Source: JBHHZI01 sp046757965
GTDB lineage: Bacteria > Acidobacteriota > Polarisedimenticolia > SMYD01
Direction of reading: 5' to 3'
Assembly (NCBI GenBank): GCA_046757965.1
Contig: JBHHZI010000030.1
Span: 1-25,437 of the forward strand
DNA: 25,437 nucleotides
Shown in pieces: positions 17,440-23,907 of the stretch (positions are counted from its first letter, which is position 1; the number at the start of each line of letters is the position of its first letter). The translations under genes were made by a program, and so were the position numbers. Below the pieces are notes generated by a model. The model made no database searches. It saw only the letters and a list, made by a program, of their open reading frames with translations, and was not told the DNA's origin.

Positions 17440-18969
17440 TCAAGCCGGGCCCGGGGCATCCGGCGCGGCCTCGATATCGCCGGCGGCCTCGTGGAGAGCC
17501 CGCCGCGCGATCCGTGTGATGAGGATGGTGACCACCAGGGTGGCGAGCAGGCCAACCACCTGGGGAACGGTCCGTGTCCAGTCCGCGGTCCCGGTCACGG
17601 CCTCGTCGGTGAGATTTGCTCCGGCAGCGCCGATGTAGACGTAGAGGATCGTGCCGGGCAGCATGGCGACCCACGATGTCAACAGGTAGGGCCAGAATCC
17701 CACGGCGGTCAGCCCGAAGGCATAGTTGAGCAGGTTGAACGGGAACACCGGGGACAGACGGGTCAGCCCGACGATCTTCCACCCGGCGCCTCCCACGGCC
17801 CGGTCGATGGCCGCGAACCGCTGGTTGCCCTCGACCCAGCGGGCCACCCGGGAGCGGAGCAGGTAGCGGGCGACGAGGAACGCCAGGCCGGCCCCGGTCA
17901 CCGAGCCGATGGAGACGAGGACCGTGCCCCAGACGACGCCGTACGCCACGCCGGCGCCCACGGTGAGCGGCGAAGCGGGGACGAACAGCACGGTCATGAG
18001 GGCATACGCCGCGACATAGACGATGCGGCCGGCCGGCCCCCACGACGTGATCACATCGCGCAGCTTCGCCACGAAACCGGTCGCGGGCGGGGCGCCGGCG
18101 GCGACGGGATCGGCAGGGTCCGGCGGCACCGACGCATTCAGGGACCAGTCATAGTCCAGGAAGGCCAGGGGCGGGTCGCCGTCGTGCTTTTCGACGAACG
18201 TCTCGATGGCACCGCCGGTGTAGGAGGCGATGAACAGCGCCGTGGTCCGGGCCCGGGGTGACCAGCCGTCGGCGGTGAAATCACCTCCGTACCAGTCGAA
18301 GTAGGGAGACAGCCACAGCACGCCATCCTGCAGGCGGACATGGGACGGATCCATCAGGAATGCCCGGGTCCTGGCATCGAGCTGCTCGTCGATCAGCTTG
18401 CCGTCAAACGCCCATCCCGGCAACGGCGCACACGATCGCGACGCGCAGTTGACGGCGAAGTGAATGCGGGGATCGCGGAAGAAGGGGCGCAGGACATTGT
18501 GCTCGAGGGCATCGAGGGTCAGATCGAATCCTCCCACCCGGTGCGTCGCCGCCGACCACACGCCGGAGATCTCCTTGATGGACGAGACGGCGGGATGATC
18601 GAGAATCGACCGGATGGTGAGCGCGTTGTAGGCGTTGATCAGCAACGCTTCGAGCTGTCCCGGTCGCAGGGTGGACAGGCCTGCCCGTGCCACCCGGTCG
18701 AGGTAGGCATCGAGTTCGCCGCGATGCGCCTGGAAGTACCGGTAGTCGACCAGCCCATCGTGGGAGCCCGCCGCCAGGAGCCGGTCCCAGTCGTCGTGCT
18801 CGAAGGTGTCCTGCCCGCCGGACAGGGCGGCCTTCACGGCGTCCGAGACCGGGCCGCGGGCCGGCCGGCTGGCCGGCGCGGCACAGGCAGCCGCACCGGC
18901 CGCCATGATCAGCGCGGCGAGCAGGCGGCCGCGCCGGTGTGGTGTTCTGCGAGTTGGTCTTCGGGTCAT
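17440..18969 (-). CDS. DUF547 - TVP38/TMEM64 (VTT/DedA-like) fusion protein
   Basis: 509 residues joining two families that are normally separate. Residues 1-29 are a basic then hydrophobic export signal ending AAAC, a possible but weak lipobox. Residues about 75-265 are DUF547: LINAYNALTIRSILDHP (110-126), then HFAVNCASRSCAPL (170-183) with its conserved Cys pair. After a Pro/Ala linker, residues about 298-490 are a VTT (SNARE-associated Golgi protein) membrane domain with FVPASPLTVGAG, LTRLSPVFPFNLLNYAFGLT (402-421) and MLPGTILYVYIG. VTT proteins are lipid scramblase- or transport-like; DUF547 is a papain-like fold of unknown activity. The fusion predicts a periplasmic DUF547 domain tethered to the inner membrane by the VTT domain. 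The gene is 87 bp downstream of the FAD oxidoreductase. Confidence 0.9.
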   Translation of the reverse strand: MTRRPTRRTPHRRGRLLAALIMAAGAAACAAPASRPARGPVSDAVKAALSGGQDTFEHDDWDRLLAAGSHDGLVDYRYFQAHRGELDAYLDRVARAGLSTLRPGQLEALLINAYNALTIRSILDHPAVSSIKEISGVWSAATHRVGGFDLTLDALEHNVLRPFFRDPRIHFAVNCASRSCAPLPGWAFDGKLIDEQLDARTRAFLMDPSHVRLQDGVLWLSPYFDWYGGDFTADGWSPRARTTALFIASYTGGAIETFVEKHDGDPPLAFLDYDWSLNASVPPDPADPVAAGAPPATGFVAKLRDVITSWGPAGRIVYVAAYALMTVLFVPASPLTVGAGVAYGVVWGTVLVSIGSVTGAGLAFLVARYLLRSRVARWVEGNQRFAAIDRAVGGAGWKIVGLTRLSPVFPFNLLNYAFGLTAVGFWPYLLTSWVAMLPGTILYVYIGAAGANLTDEAVTGTADWTRTVPQVVGLLATLVVTILITRIARRALHEAAGDIEAAPDAPGPA

Positions 18970-19034
18970 GAGTGAGCGGGCCTCGCCTAGTGAACAGTCT
19001 CCCGGCGGTTGCTAATTCCCTGTCCTGTCCGGCG

Positions 19035-19048
19035 CCGGTCCGGACCGG
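19035..19048. promoter_or_regulatory. 14-bp perfect palindrome CCGGTCCGGACCGG in the gap before the DUF547/VTT gene
   Basis: Lies just after the FAD oxidoreductase stop (19057). It could fold as a 5-bp hairpin or be bound as a dimeric site. It has no U-tract, and the composition is what GC-rich DNA produces often. Confidence 0.25.
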
Positions 19049-19056
19049 GCGGTGGG

Positions 19057-20211
19057 TCAGATCACGTTGTGTTCGGTCAGGAGCCGGCCTTCCGTCATGC
19101 GCGTCGGGCTCAGGGGCGTGATGTCGATGCTGTCGGCCGCCCCGTCGAGGATCAACTCGGCCAGCGCCACGCCTGCGGCGGGGGAATGCATGATGCCGTG
19201 GCCGGAAAAACCGCCGGCGATGACCAGATTCGGCCGCCGGGGATAGGCGCCGAGCAGCGCGTGGTGATCCGGCGTGATCGAGTACAGGCCGGCCCAGCCC
19301 TTCCCGATACGGGCCGCCTCGATGGACGGAATGCGGTGGAGCGCCGGTTCGAGGACTCTCGGCAGGTAATCCCAGTCGAGAGTCGTGTCGAAGGACGAGG
19401 GTTCGTCCGGATTCGCGAGCCCCATCATGATGCCCTCGCCCTCCTCCCGGAAGTAGAAGCCGCTGGCCATGTCCACCACCAGCGGAATGCGACGCGGGGC
19501 GAGAGAGAACTTCTCGGTGATGAAGAGCATGCGCCGGTACGGGTGGGCGGGGACATCCAGGCCGGCCAGTTTTCCGACCTCGTGCAGGGAAGGTCCGGCG
19601 GCGTTGACCACCCACGAGCAGTCGATCCGGTCGCCGTTCTCCAGCCGGACGCCCGTGACCTTCTCGCCTGCGGTATCGATGGCGGTCACGCGTGCCCGCG
19701 TTCTCACGCGCACTCCCAGGTCGCGGGCCCGCGCGTTGTAGCCCAGGCAGATCGAGGAGGGGTCCACATAGCCGTCACGATCGTTGAAGGCGCCGATCAC
19801 CACATCCTCGATGTTCAGCGCCGGGATCCTCTCCCTGGCCTCCGCGGGGCTGACCAGCTGGCTGGTGACGCCCAGCTCGTTCTGACAGGCCACGTTGTCG
19901 CGCAGCGCGTCGGCCTGGGCGGCGGTGGTGGCGAGGAACAGATACCCGGCGCGCTTGTAGTCGATCGCCTGCCCCATCACCTCCTCGAAGTGCTCGAGGA
20001 TGTCGAGAGAGGCGCGGGCCATCTGGATGTTCACCGCGGAGGTGAACTGCTCGCGGACACCGCCGGCGGAGTACGCGGTCGAGCCGCTCCCGATCCGGGG
20101 CTCCTTCTCGACGACCACGACGTCGCGGCATCCCCGGTGGGCCAGGTTGTAGGCGATGGCGTGTCCGACGATGCCCCCGCCGATGATCACGACCTGGGCG
20201 GTGTCTCTCAC
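19057..20211 (-). CDS. FAD-dependent oxidoreductase, DAO family (sarcosine/glycine/proline oxidase-like)
   Basis: A 384-residue flavoprotein of the D-amino-acid-oxidase superfamily. The GTG at 20211 is set by GGGAG eight to ten bases upstream and by a GTGA overlap with moaE. VVIIGGGIVG (7-16) is the dinucleotide-binding loop. EKEPRIGSGSTAYSAGGVRE follows with the ribose-binding Glu and the STxxSAGGVR pattern of sarcosine oxidase beta and related dehydrogenases. WVVNAAGPSLHEVG and GLYSITPDHHALLG, then GGFSGHGIMHSPAAG close the FAD site, as in the family. It probably oxidises a secondary or N-methyl amino acid, but substrate and electron acceptor cannot be told; no alpha/gamma/delta subunits of heterotetrameric sarcosine oxidase are adjacent. 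Coupling to moaE may be incidental. Confidence 0.9.
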   Translation of the reverse strand: MRDTAQVVIIGGGIVGHAIAYNLAHRGCRDVVVVEKEPRIGSGSTAYSAGGVREQFTSAVNIQMARASLDILEHFEEVMGQAIDYKRAGYLFLATTAAQADALRDNVACQNELGVTSQLVSPAEARERIPALNIEDVVIGAFNDRDGYVDPSSICLGYNARARDLGVRVRTRARVTAIDTAGEKVTGVRLENGDRIDCSWVVNAAGPSLHEVGKLAGLDVPAHPYRRMLFITEKFSLAPRRIPLVVDMASGFYFREEGEGIMMGLANPDEPSSFDTTLDWDYLPRVLEPALHRIPSIEAARIGKGWAGLYSITPDHHALLGAYPRRPNLVIAGGFSGHGIMHSPAAGVALAELILDGAADSIDITPLSPTRMTEGRLLTEHNVI

Positions 20212-20663
20212 CCGTGTCTCTCCCGGTCGGGCGTGCATCTGCCGTCCGGTCCGAAGACCCACGTGGCCGTGCCATCGGTGAAGAACTCCTTCTTCCAGAT
20301 CGGCACGCGACGCTTGATCTCCTCGATGGCGGCGGCGCAGCAGTCGAGAGCCGGCGCCCGGTGCACTCCGGAGACCGCGATCAGAACCGATACGTCACCC
20401 ACTTCGAGGCGACCGGTGCGATGCACGAGGGCCATCCTGTCGATGTCGAAGCGTGCGGACATCTCCCCGGCGATCCGCTCCATCTCCTCGCTCGCCATGG
20501 CGGAGTACGCGTGGTATTCGAGGTACGCCACGTCCCGGCCATGGTGATGATCGCGCACCTGGCCGATGAAGAGAGCGACGGCGCCATCCCTGCCGCCGGC
20601 AATCTGCGCCGTCACGGCCGGGATATCGATGGGCCCGGTGACGAGCCGCGTGTGATGGCGCAC
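20208..20663 (-). CDS. moaE: Molybdopterin synthase catalytic subunit MoaE
   Basis: The large subunit that, with thiocarboxylated MoaD, adds the dithiolene sulphurs to precursor Z in molybdenum cofactor synthesis. 151 residues from the GTG at 20663, five bases after GGGAGG and one base after the moaD stop. The open frame runs upstream through moaD, but that part is a shadow. Visible family motifs: ALFIGQVRDHHHGRDVAYLE (30-49), HRTGRLEVGD (81-90), VSGVHRAPALDCC (97-109) and the catalytic lysines of PIWKKEFF (121-128). It is complete. Its stop overlaps the start of the FAD oxidoreductase gene. Confidence 0.95.
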   Translation of the reverse strand: MRHHTRLVTGPIDIPAVTAQIAGGRDGAVALFIGQVRDHHHGRDVAYLEYHAYSAMASEEMERIAGEMSARFDIDRMALVHRTGRLEVGDVSVLIAVSGVHRAPALDCCAAAIEEIKRRVPIWKKEFFTDGTATWVFGPDGRCTPDRERHG

Positions 20664-20664
20664 C

Positions 20665-20910
20665 TCAACCTCCCGACAGCGGGGGGAGAACGGCGACCTC
20701 GTCGCCGTCCGCCAGCTTCGTGTCCGGGTCGGCGTGTCGTCGGTTGACGGCGAGCAGGGGAACGAATCCCTGGCGTCCGAGGACCGGGTGGCGGCGATGA
20801 ATCTCCCCGAGGAGATCACAGGCGGTGGCACCGTCTGCGAGCATGACGCATTCAGAGGCGGTCTGCGCGATCTCGGCGACGACGGCAAAATATTCCACGA
20901 TGATCTTCAC
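20665..20910 (-). CDS. moaD: Molybdopterin synthase sulphur-carrier subunit MoaD
   Basis: An 81-residue ubiquitin-like protein beginning MKIIVEYFAVVAEIA and ending LPPLSGG; the terminal Gly-Gly is the site that is adenylated by MoeB and converted to a thiocarboxylate. DGDEVAVLPPLSGG (68-81) is the usual ThiS/MoaD tail. The ATG overlaps the stop of the upstream elbB-like gene (ATGA), and moaE follows after one base, so MoaD and MoaE are made from one message in matching amounts. No MoeB-like activating enzyme is in the window. Confidence 0.95.
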   Translation of the reverse strand: MKIIVEYFAVVAEIAQTASECVMLADGATACDLLGEIHRRHPVLGRQGFVPLLAVNRRHADPDTKLADGDEVAVLPPLSGG

Positions 20911-21557
20911 GCGCTGTGCTCGCCCCGGGATCGCGCCTCGGCCGCGTAGTGCAGGACCAGTTCTACCAGTCCGCGGACGGATTCCGCCACCTCCGCGATG
21001 GAGTCGGTGGCGAGGAAACCCGGCGCGTAGACCAGGCGGTGCTCCGGATCCACCACCAGGGGCTCGGGCCTGGCTCCGGCCCGGGCCGGAAGGACAGGTG
21101 AGTCCACCAGGCCGTCGAGCAGGAAGTTCGCCATGCCGAGCATGCCGACCGGCTTGCCCCTCGTCAGACAGTGGGACAGCAGGTCGAAAACGCCCGGCAG
21201 GAGTTCGCGCCGGGCGCCTGGTTGCAGGAAGGCGGTCATGAGATTCTTCGGAATGCCGCCTCCGCCGGGAACGATGAGGCCGTGGAGACGCCCGGTCGGG
21301 CTCTCGCCGAGCGGTTCGACCCGACCGCGAGTCAGCCGGGCCGCCTCCGCGGTCATCTCGCGGCTCGCTCCCTCGACCTCACACCCGGAGGCGTGGTCGA
21401 TGACATGCATCTGGTCTCCCGGGGGCACCAGTGGACAGGCCGCCACGCCGGCCCGTTCGAGCTCGAGGAAGGTGAGCACGGCCTCCGCGGTGTCGGTGCC
21501 GTCGTGAGCGCCGCAACCCGCGAGCAGAACACCGACGCGAGTGAGGGTGAAGCGCAT
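20907..21557 (-). CDS. elbB: ElbB-like DJ-1/PfpI superfamily protein lacking the nucleophile Cys
   Basis: 216 residues from the ATG at 21557. The N-terminus, VGVLLAGCGAHDGTDTAEAV (8-27), and IDHASGCE, EAARLTRGRVEPL and LIVPGGGGIPKNL (94-106) align segment by segment with E. coli ElbB, a DJ-1-like protein with weak glyoxalase activity. E. coli ElbB has KPLGFMCIAPAML at the nucleophile elbow; here the same place reads KPVGMLGMANFLL (135-147), so the catalytic Cys is Gly141. The rest of the fold is intact (VVDPEHRLVYAPGF, 168-181). It may therefore have a non-glyoxalase role. It begins 10 bp after nrnA and its stop overlaps the moaD start. The longer upstream frame is not ElbB-like. Confidence 0.88.
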   Translation of the reverse strand: MRFTLTRVGVLLAGCGAHDGTDTAEAVLTFLELERAGVAACPLVPPGDQMHVIDHASGCEVEGASREMTAEAARLTRGRVEPLGESPTGRLHGLIVPGGGGIPKNLMTAFLQPGARRELLPGVFDLLSHCLTRGKPVGMLGMANFLLDGLVDSPVLPARAGARPEPLVVDPEHRLVYAPGFLATDSIAEVAESVRGLVELVLHYAAEARSRGEHSA

Positions 21558-21567
21558 GGCGAGCGAG

Positions 21568-22566
21568 TCAGCCGCGCTTGAGCGTGTCAACCGCGGCCGC
21601 CACCAGGCGTCGCGAGCAGCTCGCAAGTGACTCGCTGACCACGGCGCCGGCGGCGTTGCGGTGTCCGCCCCCACCATTGGCGACGGCCAGCACGTTGACG
21701 TCGTGGGCGGGCCGGGAGCGCAGAGAGATCTTGGTGCTCCCGTCCTTCGCCTCCCGGAAGAGCAGACCGATCTCGACGCCCTCGATCGACAGCATCTGGT
21801 TGATCACCTCCGAGGTGTCCTCACCTTGAGCCTGGCAGGTGGCCAGAAGGGAGGCGGACAGCTCCACCCAGCAGAGCTGTCCGTCGGCCGCGAACTGCAG
21901 TTGACCCAGCGCCTCACCCATGAGACGCATCAGGCCACGCGAATTCCGCTCGTGAATCTCGTGATAGACCTTCTCCGGCCGCACACCGAGATCCAGCAGG
22001 TCGGCCACCATGCGGTGCACCCGTCCCGTGGTCTTCGGAAACCGGAACCACCCCGAGTCGGTGACAATGGCCACGTAGATCGCCTCGGCGATGGGGAGAT
22101 CGATCTCTCCATCGAGGGCGTGGATGATGTCCCAGATCATCTCGCCGGTGGCGCACGCCGACTCGTCGATGAGATTCAGATCCCAGAACTCGTTGCGGAC
22201 GAGGTGGTGATCGATACAGATCGTCGTGGCCGAGGCGGCGCGGACGTCCGCTTCCAGGGGACCCAGCCGGCTCACGGAGGAGTTGTCAACCGTGAAGATC
22301 AGATCTGCGTCGCGCAGGAACGCCGGGCATGCCTCTTTGGAGTAAGGGATGGTCTCACCGTGCGGATCGAGGAACTGCAGGCTGAGGGGGAGTCCCGCGC
22401 TCGTGATGAAGCGCGCCTCCAGATCCCGGCTGGCGATGAAACGGCACAGAGCGAGAGCCGAACCCACGCCGTCGCCGTCGGGATGGATGTGGGTGACGAC
22501 AGCCGCGCGACGCGCGGCCTTCAGATGGTCGTCGATCTGCCGGTACTCACGGGCATCGAGCGTCAT
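21568..22566 (-). CDS. nrnA: NrnA-like DHH/DHHA1 phosphoesterase (nanoRNase / pAp phosphatase)
   Basis: 332 residues from the ATG at 22566 (AGGA about nine bases upstream). The DHH domain shows THIHPDGDGVGS (25-36), VDNSS (93-97), DHH (119-121) and VTDSGWFRF (168-176), which supply the Mn-binding Asp and His residues. The DHHA1 domain ends with ANGGGGHRNAAGA (296-308). NrnA degrades 2-5-nt RNA oligomers and in many bacteria also dephosphorylates 3',5'-pAp; it replaces Orn where that is missing. All catalytic residues are present. It is the first gene of the nrnA-elbB-moaD-moaE-oxidoreductase series and is divergent from the AhpD-like gene. Confidence 0.94.
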   Translation of the reverse strand: MTLDAREYRQIDDHLKAARRAAVVTHIHPDGDGVGSALALCRFIASRDLEARFITSAGLPLSLQFLDPHGETIPYSKEACPAFLRDADLIFTVDNSSVSRLGPLEADVRAASATTICIDHHLVRNEFWDLNLIDESACATGEMIWDIIHALDGEIDLPIAEAIYVAIVTDSGWFRFPKTTGRVHRMVADLLDLGVRPEKVYHEIHERNSRGLMRLMGEALGQLQFAADGQLCWVELSASLLATCQAQGEDTSEVINQMLSIEGVEIGLLFREAKDGSTKISLRSRPAHDVNVLAVANGGGGHRNAAGAVVSESLASCSRRLVAAAVDTLKRG

Positions 22567-22706
22567 GAAGCCGGTCCTGGACAGTACTGGAGAGAGACAC
22601 GACGACGCCTCGGCGACGGGAATCGGAGTGTCGATCCTGTGAGAGTCAAGCCGATCAACGTATCGCATGGCCAGCGGATGCGTCAAACCGGACCCGCCGG
22701 GGGTGC

Positions 22707-22744
22707 GTGGAGATTCTCCGGCCCGTGTGGAGTATATTCTCCGG
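22707..22744 (+). promoter_or_regulatory. Tandem palindromic repeats with a TATATT -10-like core upstream of the AhpD-like gene
   Basis: GTGGAG-ATT-CTCCGG (22707-22721) is followed 20 bp later by GTGGAG-TATATT-CTCCGG (22727-22744). Each is an inverted repeat GGAG...CTCC, and together they are a direct repeat. TATATT (22733-22738) matches 5 of 6 of a -10 and would start transcription about 20 bp before the ATG at 22766. No good -35 is present, so an activator may be needed, or a repressor may sit over the -10. Confidence 0.5.
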
Positions 22745-22765
22745 CACTCTCATCTCGGAGGCTCC

Positions 22766-23323
22766 ATGGCATACATCCGGACGATCGACGAGGCCGACGC
22801 GGACGGTGATCTGGCCCGACTGTACGGCGGGCTCCAGACGAAGGAAGGTCGGGTCGACAACGTACTGAAGGTCCACTCGCTCAACGTCCCGTCTCTCGAA
22901 GCCCATCTTCGCCTCTACCGGACCATCATGTTCGGGAAGTCCAAGCTGTCTCGCCGCCAGCGGGAGATGATCGGCGTCACGGTGTCGGTCCTGAACCGGT
23001 GCCACTACTGAACGGTGCACCACGGGGAGGGCCTCCTCGCTCTGACACACGATGATCAGCTCGTCCAGCGACTCACCCGGGGCGATCGCGCCGTGGTCAC
23101 CGATGCCGCCGAGTCCGCCATGCTCGACTATGCGGCGAAGCTCACGCGCGAGCCATGGACCGTCGACGCCACGGACGTGGAGAGCCTGAGAAGGACCGGG
23201 TTCACTGACGATGCGATCCTCGATATCGCTCAGGTGGCGGCATATTTTGCCTTCGTCAACCGGCTGGCGGATGGTCTTGGTGTGGAACTCGAACCTCACC
23301 GGCGGCGCGCCGATAGCGAGTGA
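22766..23323 (+). CDS. AhpD-like peroxidase-related selenoprotein (in-frame TGA = Sec82 in CxxU)
   Basis: Read through one TGA (23009-23011) this is a complete 185-residue AhpD/carboxymuconolactone-decarboxylase-fold protein of the peroxidase-related type, with an ATG at 22766 shortly after CGGAGG. The N-terminal half ends LSRRQREMIGVTVSVLNR-CHY (Cys79). The TGA takes the place of the second Cys of the family's CxYCxxHHGE motif, and the same frame goes on with TVHHGEGLLAL and a normal C-terminal half (MLDYAAKLTREPWTVD, then DIAQVAAYFAFVNRLADGL). Loss of frame or decay is not seen anywhere else. A SECIS-like hairpin follows the TGA. The enzyme should reduce hydroperoxides using a selenenylsulphide/disulphide active site. 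The alternatives are a nonsense mutation or a sequencing error (TGC to TGA). Standard annotation would report two short ORFs (22766-23011 and 23015-23323). Confidence 0.85.
23023..23039 (+). promoter_or_regulatory. Candidate bacterial SECIS hairpin
   Basis: Immediately 3' of the TGA, CGGGGAG (23023-23029) pairs with CTCCTCG (23033-23039): seven pairs including one G-U, with the apical loop G-G-C (23030-23032). The loop lies 18 nt after the TGA. This agrees with the general bacterial SECIS rules as I recall them: a short stem, a small loop with G in its first two positions, and 16-37 nt from UGA to loop. GTG (23015-23017) and CAC (23046-23048) could add a lower stem. Confidence 0.65.
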
Positions 23324-23342
23324 GCCGGGCGGCCGGCCCGGC
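23324..23342. terminator. Hairpin between the convergent AhpD-like and moaB genes
   Basis: A perfect 7-bp inverted repeat, GCCGGGC (23324-23330) and GCCCGGC (23336-23342), with loop GGCCG, begins at the base after the AhpD-like stop codon. Its position between two convergent genes fits a bidirectional terminator, though no T-tract follows. Confidence 0.45.
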
Positions 23343-23361
23343 AACGACGCCGCGAGGGGAG

Positions 23362-23895
23362 CTACCCGTCCTGCCTTAGCTGTCCGACCAGGTGCGAGGC
23401 CTCGGGCAGGATCAGCTTCTCCATGGCCAGGCGGACGGCTGCCGGCGACCCGGGTGTACAGAAGATCAAGGTGGTGCCGATCACTCCGGCCAGGGCGCGC
23501 GATGCCATGGCGGCGGATCCGATCTCCTGGAAGGAGAGTGCCCGGAACAGCTCTCCGAAGCCGGGCAGGCAGCGGTGGAGATGCTTCTGCACCGTCTCCA
23601 CGCTGCGATCGCGAGGCGCCAGCCCGGTCCCTCCGTTGACCAGGATCAGATCGACCCCGGGGTCGGCCGCGGCGGCCGTGAGGCAGGCGGCCAGTGGCGC
23701 CGGGTCATCGGGAACCAGATCGCGCCGGTGGACGTGATGGCCAGCGGCGCGGGCGAGTTCTTCCATCAGGTCGCCGGAGAGATCGGTGGCGGCGCTGCGC
23801 GTGTCCGAGACCGTGAGGATCGCCACGCCCAGTCGCTGTGGCCCTTCCGCCCGGTGGCGGTGATGAGGAGATACGCTGGCGCCTGGCCCGCTCAC
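23362..23895 (-). CDS. moaB: MoaB/MogA-family molybdopterin adenylyltransferase
   Basis: 177 residues from a GTG at 23895. It shows the MoaB/MogA molybdopterin-binding fold: ILTVSDTRSAATDLSG (26-41), ILVNGGTGLAPRDRSVE (84-100), PGFGELFRALSFQEIGSAAM (111-130) and IFCTPGSPAAVRLAM (144-158). The GGTG and D residues bind molybdopterin. It adenylates molybdopterin before metal insertion by MoeA. The N-terminal 20 residues are His/Arg/Pro-rich and not conserved, so a slightly later start is possible. It starts 12 bp after the pepA stop and has no ribosome site of its own that I can see, suggesting coupling to pepA. moaD and moaE are about 3 kb away on the same strand. Confidence 0.93.
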   Translation of the reverse strand: MSGPGASVSPHHRHRAEGPQRLGVAILTVSDTRSAATDLSGDLMEELARAAGHHVHRRDLVPDDPAPLAACLTAAAADPGVDLILVNGGTGLAPRDRSVETVQKHLHRCLPGFGELFRALSFQEIGSAAMASRALAGVIGTTLIFCTPGSPAAVRLAMEKLILPEASHLVGQLRQDG

Positions 23896-23907
23896 GTCTG
23901 ATGACGA

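Noticed and set aside
20664..20888. Longer MoaE reading frame including 75 extra N-terminal residues
   Set aside because: That stretch is moaD in another frame; the GTG at 20663 has a good ribosome site and matches the MoaE family N-terminus.
22766..23323. Nonsense-mutated AhpD pseudogene
   Set aside because: The stop is exactly at the catalytic Cys codon, is UGA and not UAA/UAG, is followed by a SECIS-like hairpin, and the downstream half is fully conserved with no other damage; a pseudogene is possible but less likely.
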